From positions 110,260-174,259 of the forward strand of contig JAGONC010000003.1 of NCBI GenBank assembly GCA_017993235.1: 64,000 nucleotides of DNA, read 5' to 3'. This DNA is from Lentimicrobiaceae bacterium (GTDB taxonomy: Bacteria > Bacteroidota > Bacteroidia > Bacteroidales > JAGONC01). Under the pieces are notes generated by a model, which saw only the letters and a program-made list of their open reading frames with translations, had not been told where the DNA came from and searched no databases. Position 1 is the stretch's first letter. Each line of letters begins with the position of its first letter. The position numbers were made by a program, and so were the translations under genes. Positions 33,722 through 42,825 of this stretch are shown one piece after another.

Positions 33722-35947
33722 TTACTCCTCAACAGGTTCTGGTACGGGCGTTTTTTCTGCCGTTTTTGTTCTCTTGGGAACATCCTGTTTTACGGGTTTC
33801 AGGATGGTCATTTCGGAGATGATCCTGTCCGCCCCTGCGTATTTATCAATGATAAACAGTACATACCGGATGTCAACGCTGATGGTCCGCTGGAGCCCGG
33901 GCTCATAGGCAATATCCCCGCTCATGGCTTCCCAGTTTCCGTCGAAAGCAAGGCCGATCAGTTCCCCGTTGCCGTTGATGACAGGGGAACCGGAATTACC
34001 TCCGGTAATATCAAGGTTGGAAATGAAGCAGGTGTAGAGGACGTCCTTTTCACCATAAGGTCCGAAATCACCACGGGCGTAAAGGTCTTTCAGCTTGTCG
34101 GGAACCACAAATTCCCAGTTTGAAGGATCTTCCTTTTCCATCACCCCGGCCAGACTGGTTCTGAAGTCATAATGCACGGCATCGGATGGGTAATAATCCA
34201 GAATTTGTCCATAGGTAAGGCGCATGGTGAAATTGGCATCCGGGTAAAAAGTATGGTCTTTTCGCATGGTGCGAAGACCTTCCATATAAAGCCGGCGTGA
34301 TTTGCCCAGCGAGGTATTCTGCGCATTCACCTCTGACATTTTTGTACGGTAGTAATCCGTGAATTGCGTCATAAATGAAAAGACCGGATCCTTCTCCAGA
34401 ATTTTTGCGCTGGGTTTATCGAGAAAACCCATCACTTTCCCCTGATCGGAAAAGAGGGTTTTCGCAAACGTTTTGGCTACATAGCTGCAAAAGTCACCTT
34501 TGAATTTTGTATGGATATCATTGATCACCTGGGGATGGAACGACTCCGGAATGTCGTTGTAGAAAAGCTCCAGCATGGCTGACAGCAGCTTCTGGTCGGT
34601 GGGCGCATCATAATCTTTAAAAAACCTCGTGGTTTGACTTTTCAGTGATGTGACCATCTGGTCGACTTTTTTCTGATCCACCTCCTCTTTTCCCAGTTCT
34701 CTGTACAATTCTGAAAAATTCCGGGCAAAGCTGATGATTTCGCAGCCTCTGAAAATGCCCTCATTGGAATAGATCCTGAAGAGGTCATACGGTTTGAGGA
34801 TTTCGTAAGCTTTTTCCATATCGTTCAGGATCGTACCATAACGGGCCGTAAGATCGGGTGAAGTGGCTATCCACATGGCAAAGGCGGCTTCCGTTGCCTT
34901 CTTGTCGTCGGCCACCTTCAGTCGTTTCAATCCCTTGGTCTGCCCGATGTAATATTTCCAGTAATTGGATGTGCCGGCATATTTGCTGGCATACTGGATG
35001 CGGATGGCCGGATCGGAATCCATCGCTTCCCGCAGAATATCCAGTTTCTGCTGGCGTATCTTCACTACGGAAGGATTGTTCTGGTCAATGGCTTCTTCCA
35101 CGCCATAGGAGGGCAGGTACCTGTCGGTACTTCCCGGGTATCCCAGGATCATGGCAAAATCACCCTTTTGAACTCCTTCAAGGGAAATGGGCAGGAAGTA
35201 CCTGGGCTTCAGGGGGATGTTGCTTTTGGAGTACGGAGCGGGTTTGCCATCCGGACCGGAATACACCCTGAACAGTGAGAAATCCCCGGTGTGCCGTGGC
35301 CACATCCAGTTATCGGTGTCGGCACCGAATTTCCCGATCGAGGAAGGCGGAGCCCCGACAAGCCTCACATCGGTATAGGTTTCATAGACGAACAGGTAGA
35401 ACTCATTCCCGAAATAAAAGCTTCGCACAGAAGCATTGTAATGGGTTCCGGCAGTGGCCTGCGTCTCAATTTCCCTGGATATCTTACGGATAGCTTCCTC
35501 ACGGCTGGCTTCTGTCATCTGGTCGTCAACCGTACTCAGCACCCGCTGCGTCACATCTTCGATCCTGATCAGGAACTGGGCTGTAAGGCCTTCGTTGGGA
35601 AGTTCTTCTTCCAGGGATCCCGCCCAGAATCCATCGGTGAGGTAATCATGTTCAATGGAGCTGTGTGACTGTATGGAGCCGTATCCGCAGTGATGGTTTG
35701 TCAGGATAAGTCCCTGGTCAGAAACGATCTCGCCGGTACATCCCCGCCCGAAGATGATGATGGCGTCTTTGAGGCTGGAATGGTTTACACTGTAAATTTC
35801 ATCAGCAGTCAGGTTAAGGCCCATTTCCTGCATGTCAACATAATTCAGGCGTTCGATCAACAGCGGAAGCCACATGCCTTCATCTGCCCGAAGCATAGGG
35901 GAGTGAAGCACTGTCAGAATGAATAAAGTCAATGCAATGCGTTTCAT
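33722..35947 (-). CDS. S46 family dipeptidyl peptidase, DPP7-like
   Basis: Serine exopeptidase that releases dipeptides in the periplasm. The 741 residues have a signal peptide ('LTLFILTVLHSPMLRADEG') and the S46 triad: His in 'LTNHHCGYGSIQSHSS', Asp in 'GADTDNWMWPRHTGDF', and Ser in 'GGNSGSPVINGNGELIGL'. The residue after 'AFD' is Gly (AFDGNWEAM), as in DPP7 for hydrophobic P1; DPP11, specific for Asp/Glu, has Arg there. The sequence ends with a Lys/Pro-rich tail. It follows the mannose-1-phosphate guanylyltransferase gene by 19 bp on the same strand. Confidence 0.95.
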   Translation of the reverse strand: MKRIALTLFILTVLHSPMLRADEGMWLPLLIERLNYVDMQEMGLNLTADEIYSVNHSSLKDAIIIFGRGCTGEIVSDQGLILTNHHCGYGSIQSHSSIEHDYLTDGFWAGSLEEELPNEGLTAQFLIRIEDVTQRVLSTVDDQMTEASREEAIRKISREIETQATAGTHYNASVRSFYFGNEFYLFVYETYTDVRLVGAPPSSIGKFGADTDNWMWPRHTGDFSLFRVYSGPDGKPAPYSKSNIPLKPRYFLPISLEGVQKGDFAMILGYPGSTDRYLPSYGVEEAIDQNNPSVVKIRQQKLDILREAMDSDPAIRIQYASKYAGTSNYWKYYIGQTKGLKRLKVADDKKATEAAFAMWIATSPDLTARYGTILNDMEKAYEILKPYDLFRIYSNEGIFRGCEIISFARNFSELYRELGKEEVDQKKVDQMVTSLKSQTTRFFKDYDAPTDQKLLSAMLELFYNDIPESFHPQVINDIHTKFKGDFCSYVAKTFAKTLFSDQGKVMGFLDKPSAKILEKDPVFSFMTQFTDYYRTKMSEVNAQNTSLGKSRRLYMEGLRTMRKDHTFYPDANFTMRLTYGQILDYYPSDAVHYDFRTSLAGVMEKEDPSNWEFVVPDKLKDLYARGDFGPYGEKDVLYTCFISNLDITGGNSGSPVINGNGELIGLAFDGNWEAMSGDIAYEPGLQRTISVDIRYVLFIIDKYAGADRIISEMTILKPVKQDVPKRTKTAEKTPVPEPVEE

Positions 35948-35966
35948 ACATCTTTAATTTTTTGTG

Positions 35967-37058
35967 TTATATATACTTCTCACCTTTTTTTTCGCGAACA
36001 TCGTTTACAAACTGACGGATCATCTGCTCATCGGATTTCCGGCAAATCAACAGAATGCCTTCCGATTCCACCACGATGTACTCTTCCAGTCCCTGGATCA
36101 CCGCCAGTTTATCATCGGGCAGATGAATGACGCAATTTTTTGTATCATAGGTCATTACCTGTTCACCGATGACGGAATTCCCCTTTGGGTCCTTCGGCCG
36201 GTATTCATAAAGGGATCCCCATGTGCCCAGGTCCGACCACCCGAAGTCGGAAGCCAGGACGAAGACATTTTCGGCTTTTTCCATGATCCCGTAGTCGATG
36301 CTGATGCTTCTGCAAATCGCATAGGCTTTCTGAATGAATTGCTCTTCCCCGGGCGTTCCATAGATCCCTTCCCCCTGCCTGAAAATGGAATCCACATCCT
36401 CGAGGTACAGGCGAAAAGCATCCATGATGCTATGCAGCGACCAGATAAAGATCCCCGCATTCCATAAGAACTCGCCGCTTTGCAGGAAGAACCTGGCCAT
36501 GTCGATCTCCGGTTTTTCCGTAAAGGTCTTGACCCGTTTCATCCTCAGATCAGCAGGGTAAGGAATGGACTCGATGAACTGAATGTAGCCGTATCCTGTA
36601 TCCGGACGGTGAGGTTTGATACCCAGGGTGATAAGCCAGGGATTTTTTTCGGCAGCAGCCAGGGCTGACTGAATAATGTCAAGGAAAATATCTTCTTTTA
36701 AAATGATATGGTCCGACGGTGCCACAACGATCGTAGCATCCCGGTTGAGCTGTTTGATCCGGTAGCTGGCATAAGCGACGCAGGGAGCGGTATTGCGCCG
36801 AGTGGGTTCGCACAGTACACGGGATTCCTGCAAGCCCGGTACTTGTGACAGGATCAGCTCTTTATACATCGCACTGGTGACAATAAAGATATTCTGCTTC
36901 AGGAAGATCTTCTCAAATCGTTCGAAGGTCTGCTGAAGCAAGGTTTTGCCTGTACCCAGTATATCGATGAACTGTTTTGGATGGGAGGTCTTGCTGACGG
37001 GCCAGAATCGTGAACCGATACCGCCAGCCATGATGATACAATAATGATTTTCGTTCAT
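35967..37058 (-). CDS. manC: Mannose-1-phosphate guanylyltransferase
   Basis: Makes GDP-mannose from mannose 1-phosphate and GTP for surface polysaccharides. The 363 residues open with the nucleotide-binding signature 'MAGGIGSRFWPVSKTSHPKQ' and have 'TRRNTAPCVAYASY', 'VKTFTEKPEIDMA', 'LWNAGIFIWSLHSI' and 'FGWSDLGTWGSLYE'. It lacks the C-terminal isomerase domain of bifunctional forms, as usual in Bacteroidota. It is upstream of the S46 peptidase gene on the same strand. Confidence 0.95.
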   Translation of the reverse strand: MNENHYCIIMAGGIGSRFWPVSKTSHPKQFIDILGTGKTLLQQTFERFEKIFLKQNIFIVTSAMYKELILSQVPGLQESRVLCEPTRRNTAPCVAYASYRIKQLNRDATIVVAPSDHIILKEDIFLDIIQSALAAAEKNPWLITLGIKPHRPDTGYGYIQFIESIPYPADLRMKRVKTFTEKPEIDMARFFLQSGEFLWNAGIFIWSLHSIMDAFRLYLEDVDSIFRQGEGIYGTPGEEQFIQKAYAICRSISIDYGIMEKAENVFVLASDFGWSDLGTWGSLYEYRPKDPKGNSVIGEQVMTYDTKNCVIHLPDDKLAVIQGLEEYIVVESEGILLICRKSDEQMIRQFVNDVREKKGEKYI

Positions 37059-37134
37059 TCGGTTGAAGGATTAAATGGAACCGGATCAAGCCGACCAGCG
37101 GCAAAAATACGAAACAAACCATTAGGAAAAGGAG

Positions 37135-37353
37135 TCAGAACCGGGGATATGCACAGCTATTTACCGGATCATTCCCGTTTGTCATGGGGAATGCATAGCA
37201 ACCGCAGTCGTATTTTTCATATTTTCTTTTCAGTTTTTTGTACTTCTTGCTTTTATTGGCGTAATATTTTTCACTGGTAGAACACCCTGCCAGAAGAAAG
37301 GTTATGGCCAGAAGAGTTACGACAGCCGGTAGGCATATTTTTTTCCTGATCAT
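37135..37353 (-). CDS. Small predicted lipoprotein, Lys/Tyr- and Cys-rich
   Basis: Short lipoprotein with no known function. The signal part 'AVVTLLAITFLLAGCSTSEK' ends with lipobox LAGC, followed by a basic stretch 'YYANKSKKYKKLKRKYEKY' and a Cys-containing end 'DCGCYAFPMTNGNDPVNSCA'. The 72-residue size, lipobox and composition look real. It is not close enough to either neighbour to be in their operons: manC stops on the other side and mlaE is divergent. Confidence 0.72.
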   Translation of the reverse strand: MIRKKICLPAVVTLLAITFLLAGCSTSEKYYANKSKKYKKLKRKYEKYDCGCYAFPMTNGNDPVNSCAYPRF

Positions 37354-37457
37354 CGTTCAGAAACCGGATTTGGGTATTGGCGACATGGCTGAAAATTACA
37401 TCCCTGAAACCAATGTCTTTGAAATAATCGCTAAATTAGCGCAAATATTTTCTCGCG

Positions 37458-38201
37458 GTGAAAGTTTTTTCTCAGTTGGGGGAATACCTGCTCCTGATGC
37501 GACAGGTTTTTTCAAAGCCGGACAAGTTTCGGATCTTCCATCAGCAGGCGGTCAAGGAGGTGGAGAGCATCGGATTGGAATCACTGTGGATCGTTTCGAT
37601 CATTTCCGTATTTATGGGGGCTGTTGCCACCATCCAGATGGCATTTAATATCGACACGCCACTGATCCCGAAGTTCACGATCGGTTTTGCCACACGTCAG
37701 ACCGTTATCCTTGAATTTTCGCCCACCATGATCAGTCTGATCCTTGCCGGAAAAGTCGGATCCCGGATTGCTTCGGAGATCGGAACCATGCGGGTTACCG
37801 AACAGATCGACGCCCTGGAGATCATGGGGGTGAATCCGGCAAATTATCTCATTCTTCCCAAGATTGCAGCAGCGATTTTCGTCAATCCTATCCTGATCAT
37901 CATCAGTATTGTGCTGGCCCTTCTGGGAGGCTGGCTCGTCGGGATCTCCACGGATCTGGTGACCACCACGGATTATATCCACGGACTTCGGGCTTACTAC
38001 CAGTCTTCTGATATCACCTACGCACTGGTCAAAACCATCGTATTTGCCTTTCTTATCACTTCTATTTCGGGTTTTTACGGATACATAACCCGGGGTGGAG
38101 CTGAAGATGTCGGCAAAGCCAGCACCAAAGCGGTGGTGCAAAGCAGTATTTTCATCATTTTATTCAATCTTATCCTGACGCAGTTGATTTTAAATGATTG
38201 A
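37458..38201 (+). CDS. mlaE: MlaE-type ABC transporter permease
   Basis: Permease of the Mla phospholipid transport ABC system. The 247 residues contain 'LGEYLLLMRQVFSKPDKFRI' near the start and the family pattern 'VEFSPTMISLILAGKVGSRI' with 'EIGTMRVTEQIDALEIMGVN', then four to five membrane helices and the end 'KAVVQSSIFIILFNLILTQL'. It overlaps mlaF by 8 bp, so the two are translationally coupled. The periplasmic MlaD gene is not next to it in this window. Confidence 0.95.
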   Translation: MKVFSQLGEYLLLMRQVFSKPDKFRIFHQQAVKEVESIGLESLWIVSIISVFMGAVATIQMAFNIDTPLIPKFTIGFATRQTVILEFSPTMISLILAGKVGSRIASEIGTMRVTEQIDALEIMGVNPANYLILPKIAAAIFVNPILIIISIVLALLGGWLVGISTDLVTTTDYIHGLRAYYQSSDITYALVKTIVFAFLITSISGFYGYITRGGAEDVGKASTKAVVQSSIFIILFNLILTQLILND

Positions 38202-38940
38202 GGTAAATCATATATCCAAATCCTTTGGCGGGAATCAGGTGCTTTTTGATATCACGACCCGGTTCACAAAAGGAAAGAATAACCTGATCATCGGAAGGAG
38301 CGGTTCGGGAAAGACCGTCCTGCTGAAGTGCATCATTGGACTGTATGTCATTGATGAGGGTGATATTCTCTATGAGGACAGGAGCCTGATGGCCATGGAC
38401 TTTGACAGCAGGAAGAGCCTGCGGAAGGAATTTGGTACCCTGTTCCAGGGTGGCGCTTTGTTCAGTTCGTTGACCGTGGAGGAGAATGTGATGTTTCCAC
38501 TGACCATGAATACGGAAATGGGGTATAAGGAGAAACTGGACAGGGTCAATTTTTGTCTGCATCGGGTCCGGCTGGAAAATGCCAACAAGCTGTACCCATC
38601 CCAGCTCAGCGGCGGGATGACCAAGCGGGTTGCCATCGCACGGGCCATCTCCCTCAATCCACGGTATCTTTTCTGTGATGAACCCAATTCGGGGCTGGAT
38701 CCCAGTACTGCCAATGTCATTGACAAGCTGATCAATGAGATCACCGAGGAATACCAGATCACGACCATCGTCAATACGCATGACATGAATTCCGTGATGG
38801 AGATCGGTGATCAGGTGGCCTTCATCCATGATGGGCACCTCTGGTGGGAAGGGAGTAAAGAAGACATTCTCCAGTCGGACAACAAGGAACTGAATGATTT
38901 TGTCTTTGCCACTGAGCTTACCCGGAAATTAAAAAAATAA
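38194..38940 (+). CDS. mlaF: MlaF-type ABC transporter ATP-binding protein
   Basis: ATPase of the Mla system. The 248 residues contain Walker A 'IIGRSGSGKTVLLKC', signature 'LSGGMTKRVAIARAI', Walker B 'YLFCDEPNSGLDP' and the switch His in 'TIVNTHDMNSVM'. The C-terminal end 'NDFVFATELTRKLKK' is MlaF-like. It is coupled to mlaE by an 8-bp overlap and is followed after 5 bp by cvpA. Confidence 0.96.
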   Translation: MIEVNHISKSFGGNQVLFDITTRFTKGKNNLIIGRSGSGKTVLLKCIIGLYVIDEGDILYEDRSLMAMDFDSRKSLRKEFGTLFQGGALFSSLTVEENVMFPLTMNTEMGYKEKLDRVNFCLHRVRLENANKLYPSQLSGGMTKRVAIARAISLNPRYLFCDEPNSGLDPSTANVIDKLINEITEEYQITTIVNTHDMNSVMEIGDQVAFIHDGHLWWEGSKEDILQSDNKELNDFVFATELTRKLKK

Positions 38941-38945
38941 TCAGC

Positions 38946-39566
38946 ATGAATGGGCTGGACTTCATCCTGATCGTTCCGTTGCTTTACATGGCCTACCGGG
39001 GATATTCAAAAGGCCTGATCATCAGCCTGGCCACGCTTGCCGCACTCATCCTGGGAATCTGGGCAGGCATCCGGTTCAGCGGGGCAGCTGCCGGATTCGT
39101 GGGTAAAATCATCCATGTGGATGAGCGGTTCCTGCCCGCCATCACCTTCATGGTCATCTTTATCCTGATCCTGGTAGTTGTTCACCTTTTTGGCAAAATG
39201 CTTGAAAAACTGGCCGACCTGGTAGCGCTGGGCTGGATCAACAAACTTCTGGGGGGACTGTTCGGCATCGCCAAAGCAGTTTTGCTGCTCAGTGTACTGC
39301 TTTATCTGATCGGTGTTTTTGACCGGAATGAGAAGCTGATCACCCCGGCTACAAAAGAAAATTCATTCCTTTATCAGCCCATCGCCTCGCTTGTTCCGCT
39401 GCTGCTTCACTTCTTTGATCTGAGTAAGGATAAATTGAATCCTCAGTCGGTGAAAAAAACCGTTATTACCAGCAGCGGAACAGCGAGGCAAAATCCAATT
39501 CCAATGTCCAAATTCCAAACAAAATCTAATCTACAAATTCCAAGTCACCCAAGGTTTGGAATATGA
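38946..39566 (+). CDS. cvpA: CvpA family membrane protein
   Basis: Inner-membrane protein of the CvpA (colicin V production) family. The 206 residues show four hydrophobic helices: 'DFILIVPLLYMAYRGYSKGL', 'LATLAALILGIWAGIRFSGA', 'AITFMVIFILILVVVHLFGK' and 'GLFGIAKAVLLLSVLLYLIG'. The molecular role is not settled. The last 30 residues ('TARQNPIPMSKFQTKSNLQI') come from an intergenic 'AAATTCCAA' repeat that reads through the end of the gene, so the native stop may have been lost or shifted. Confidence 0.88.
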   Translation: MNGLDFILIVPLLYMAYRGYSKGLIISLATLAALILGIWAGIRFSGAAAGFVGKIIHVDERFLPAITFMVIFILILVVVHLFGKMLEKLADLVALGWINKLLGGLFGIAKAVLLLSVLLYLIGVFDRNEKLITPATKENSFLYQPIASLVPLLLHFFDLSKDKLNPQSVKKTVITSSGTARQNPIPMSKFQTKSNLQIPSHPRFGI

Positions 39567-39583
39567 GTCCTGGAATTTGGAAT

Positions 39584-40774
39584 TTATACCCCTATCGCTG
39601 CTACTCCCGGCAGCACTTTCCCCTCCATATATTCCAGCATGGCACCACCTCCGGTGGATACGTAACTTACTTTATGGGCAAGGTGGTATTTATTGATGGC
39701 TGCCACGGAATCTCCGCCGCCAATCAGGCTGAAGGCGCCCTTTTGCGTGGCAGCAGCGATCGCTTCAGCGATGAATCGTGTTCCTGCTTCGAAGTTAGGC
39801 ATTTCAAATACCCCCATGGGGCCATTCCAGAGAATGGTTGAGGAGTGCTGTATGATTTCGGCAAAGCTCCTGCGGGTTTCAGGACCGATATCCAGACCCA
39901 TCCATCCATCGGGTATCTGGTCGGCAGGGACAATCCTGTGCTGGGCGTCATTGTTAAATTCACTTGCAGCAACCGCGTCCACGGGGATCATCAGGTTCAC
40001 ACCCAGTTCCTTTGCCCTGTATAATGCGGTCTTAGCCACATCCAGGAGTTCATCCTCCACCAGTGAACTCCCGATCTGTCCTCCCCTGGCCCTGAGGAAT
40101 GTGAACATCATGCCTCCACCGATGATCAGGTTATCCACCTTATCCATCAGGTGGTTGATGATCTCGATCTTACCTGAGACCTTGGCGCCACCCAGAATAG
40201 CAGTAAAGGGATGCCGTGCAGAAACCAGTACTTTATTGATATTCTCCAGTTCGCTGGCCATCAGGTACCCGAACATTTTATTTTCGGGGAAGAAACCGGC
40301 GATGATCGCTGTGGAAGCATGAGCGCGGTGGGCTGACCCAAAGGCATCGTTCACATACACATCACCCAGCCTGGCCAGCTTACCGGCAAAATCTTCATTT
40401 CCTTTGGTCTCTTCCTTATGGAAACGCAGGTTCTCCAGCAACAACACATCCCCCGGATGCAGGCCGGCTGCCTTTTCCACTGCCTGATCCCCGATGCAGT
40501 CATCCGCAAACTGAACCTGCGTATGAAGAACCTGTGAAAGATAACCTGTGATATGTTTGAGGGAAAACTTTTCTTCCGGTCCTTCTTTCGGGCGGCCCAG
40601 GTGCGACATCAGGATGATGGCTCCGCCATCGTTGAGAATTTTCATCAGGGTAGGAACTGCAGCATCGATCCGTGTGGTATCCGTTATCTGGAACTGATCG
40701 TTCAGCGGAACATTGAAATCAACACGAACCAGTGCCTTCTTGTCTTTGAAATGATAATTTTCGACAGTTTTCAT
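39584..40774 (-). CDS. pgk: Phosphoglycerate kinase
   Basis: Glycolytic enzyme making ATP and 3-phosphoglycerate from 1,3-bisphosphoglycerate. From the Met at 40774 there are 396 residues with '[20 protein letters not shown]', '[20 protein letters not shown]', '[20 protein letters not shown]' and '[18 protein letters not shown]'. An upstream in-frame Met (40810) adds 12 residues that are not family-like. It is convergent with cvpA, with a short repeat-rich gap of 17 bp. Confidence 0.97.
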   Translation of the reverse strand: MKTVENYHFKDKKALVRVDFNVPLNDQFQITDTTRIDAAVPTLMKILNDGGAIILMSHLGRPKEGPEEKFSLKHITGYLSQVLHTQVQFADDCIGDQAVEKAAGLHPGDVLLLENLRFHKEETKGNEDFAGKLARLGDVYVNDAFGSAHRAHASTAIIAGFFPENKMFGYLMASELENINKVLVSARHPFTAILGGAKVSGKIEIINHLMDKVDNLIIGGGMMFTFLRARGGQIGSSLVEDELLDVAKTALYRAKELGVNLMIPVDAVAASEFNNDAQHRIVPADQIPDGWMGLDIGPETRRSFAEIIQHSSTILWNGPMGVFEMPNFEAGTRFIAEAIAAATQKGAFSLIGGGDSVAAINKYHLAHKVSYVSTGGGAMLEYMEGKVLPGVAAIGV

Positions 40775-40846
40775 ATTTTGCAGGGTTTGATGGTGAAAAA
40801 AGGGGTACAAAGATAGATTTTTATCCCCTTGCTTGCTGGATTTCTT

Positions 40847-40854
40847 TAAATTTG
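40847..40854 (+). promoter_or_regulatory. Putative -7 box of the aminotransferase gene (TAAATTTG)
   Basis: Matches TAnnTTTG and lies 20 bp before the ATG at 40875, which favours this start over the earlier in-frame ATG at 40833. Confidence 0.45.
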
Positions 40855-40874
40855 CCCTGTATCAGGTCATCACT

Positions 40875-42032
40875 ATGAAGAGATATCAGGGCAGCCTAAC
40901 TTCCAAACTCCCACAGACGGGTACATCGATTTTTGCCATCATGTCGAAGATGGCCAATGAGCACAATGCGATCAATCTTTCCCAGGGATTTCCGGATTTT
41001 CCGGTACAGGGATCCCTGATCGATCTGGTAACAAAATACATGAAGCTAGGTTATAACCAGTATGCTCCCATGGAAGGAATCCCTGAGCTCAGGGAGATGA
41101 TCGCCCATAAGGTAAAGAAAACCTACCATACGGCTTATCATCCTGAAAAGGAAATCACGATCACGGCAGGAGCAACCCAGGCATTATACACAGCGATATC
41201 AACCTTTGTAAAGGATGAGGACGAAGTTATCGTATTCGAACCCGCCTACGACTCCTACGCCCCTTCTGTCAAGCTGAACGGTGGGATGATCAAGTATTCC
41301 CCGCTGGTCTATCCGGATTTCCATATCGACTGGGAGAAGCTGCCGCAACTGATCAGCTCCCGTACAAAAATGATCATCCTGAATTCACCACATAATCCAA
41401 CGGGCGCGGTCATTAATCCGGATGACCTGCAAAAACTGGAAAAGCTGATCCGGAACAGGGATATTATCATCCTCAGTGATGAGGTTTATGAACATCTTAT
41501 CTATGATGGGATCCGGCACGAGAGCCTATGCCTGTACCCGGAACTTGCCTCGCGGACCTTGGTGGTGGGTTCGTTCGGAAAGATATTTCAGACCACCGGC
41601 TGGAAAATAGGGTATGTACTGGCTCCGGAAGACCTGATGAGAGAGTTCAGGAAAGTTCATCAGTTCATCGTTTTTACCTGTAATGCTCCCGTTCAGTATG
41701 CCTTTGCTGAATTCCTGAAAGACGAAAACAATTACAGGCATCTGTCGGCATTTTTTCAGGCCAAACGCAATTATTTCGTTAACCTGGTCAGGGAGAGTCG
41801 CTTTGAGGTCATCCCATCGTACGGAACCTATTTTCAGCTGCTGGGTTATGGGAAGATTACCGATGAAAAGGACAGACTATATGCAGAAAGGCTGGTTCAT
41901 GAAAACGGGATTGCCACCATCCCCGTCTCCTGTTTCTACCATGACCAAACCGACCACAAGGTTCTCCGATTTTGCTTTGCCAAGGCCGACGAGACTCTTG
42001 AAAAAGCAGCAAACATCCTATGCAAGATATAA
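40875..42032 (+). CDS. Methionine-type aminotransferase (YbdL-like)
   Basis: PLP-dependent class I/II aminotransferase, closest in pattern to YbdL/MtnE-type enzymes that aminate keto-methylthiobutyrate. The 385 residues include 'NAINLSQGFPDFPVQGSLID', 'ILNSPHNPTGAVINPDDLQK', 'ILSDEVYEHLIYDG' and the PLP lysine in 'GSFGKIFQTTGWKIGYVLAP' (Lys in SFGK). The overlap of 13 bp with an omega-amidase gene supports a role in removing alpha-ketoglutaramate, since amidase and glutamine transaminase work together. The exact substrate is inferred. Confidence 0.9.
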   Translation: MKRYQGSLTSKLPQTGTSIFAIMSKMANEHNAINLSQGFPDFPVQGSLIDLVTKYMKLGYNQYAPMEGIPELREMIAHKVKKTYHTAYHPEKEITITAGATQALYTAISTFVKDEDEVIVFEPAYDSYAPSVKLNGGMIKYSPLVYPDFHIDWEKLPQLISSRTKMIILNSPHNPTGAVINPDDLQKLEKLIRNRDIIILSDEVYEHLIYDGIRHESLCLYPELASRTLVVGSFGKIFQTTGWKIGYVLAPEDLMREFRKVHQFIVFTCNAPVQYAFAEFLKDENNYRHLSAFFQAKRNYFVNLVRESRFEVIPSYGTYFQLLGYGKITDEKDRLYAERLVHENGIATIPVSCFYHDQTDHKVLRFCFAKADETLEKAANILCKI

Positions 42033-42820
42033 CCCTGACATTGGTCCAGGCAGATCTTGCCTGGGAAGACCGGCAGGCCAATTTACGGAAGTTTACGGAA
42101 AAACTTAAGCAGGTTCCCTCCTCAGTCGACGTTATTGTTCTGCCGGAAATGTTCACCACGGGATTTGTGGTCGAACCCGAATCCCTGGCCGAACCAATGG
42201 ATGGCCCATCCATGCAGTGGCTGACAGAACAATCGTCACTCCATCAGGCGGTGATCACCGGAAGCATTATCATCCGTGAAGATGGACACTATCTCAATCG
42301 CATGATCTGGATGAAGCCTGACGGGACGTGGGAATGCTATGACAAGCATCACCTTTTCACCTTTGGAGGCGAACATCTTCGGTTTACAGGGGGAAACCTC
42401 GCTCCGGTTTTTACTTACAAAGGCTGGAAATTCCGGCCACTGATCTGCTATGATCTGCGTTTTCCGGTCTGGTGCAAGAATCAGATCAGGGAAGGCCAAT
42501 ACATTTATGATGTACTGGTCGACATCGCCAGCTGGCCCGATCCGCGCAGAAATGCCTGGAATATTTTCCTGGCTTCCAGGGCGATGGAAAACCTTGCTTA
42601 TTCCGTTGGCGTCAACCGTGTGGGGACGGATGCGAAAGGACTGAACTTCTCGGGCGACACAGCCGTGTTTGACGCGCTGGGGAATCCCCTGGCCACCACC
42701 GAACCCTATCAGGAAGCCATGGTGACCGTAACGCTTTCGTCCGGGGAATTGATCCGGGTCAGGGAGCATTTTTCCTTCGGCAAGGATTGGGACCGGTTTC
42801 AATTGATGATTGACGATTAA
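42020..42820 (+). CDS. Omega-amidase (YafV/NIT2-like nitrilase)
   Basis: Carbon-nitrogen hydrolase that cleaves alpha-ketoglutaramate or alpha-ketosuccinamate. The 266 residues show the Glu-Lys-Cys triad: Glu in 'IVLPEMFTTGFVV', Lys in 'CYDKHHLFTFGGE' and Cys in 'FRPLICYDLRFPVWC'. A paired Glu site is in 'FGGEHLRFTGGN'. It overlaps the preceding aminotransferase by 13 bp, a strong sign of coupled function (glutamine transaminase/omega-amidase pathway). It is followed after 5 bp by the glycosyltransferase. Confidence 0.93.
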   Translation: MQDITLTLVQADLAWEDRQANLRKFTEKLKQVPSSVDVIVLPEMFTTGFVVEPESLAEPMDGPSMQWLTEQSSLHQAVITGSIIIREDGHYLNRMIWMKPDGTWECYDKHHLFTFGGEHLRFTGGNLAPVFTYKGWKFRPLICYDLRFPVWCKNQIREGQYIYDVLVDIASWPDPRRNAWNIFLASRAMENLAYSVGVNRVGTDAKGLNFSGDTAVFDALGNPLATTEPYQEAMVTVTLSSGELIRVREHFSFGKDWDRFQLMIDD

Positions 42821-42825
42821 ACAAT

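Noticed and set aside
37059..37134. Possible small RNA or tRNA gene between manC and the lipoprotein gene
   Set aside because: No cloverleaf or terminator structure could be drawn, so nothing is claimed. I looked for tRNA-like sequences in the larger gaps and found none.
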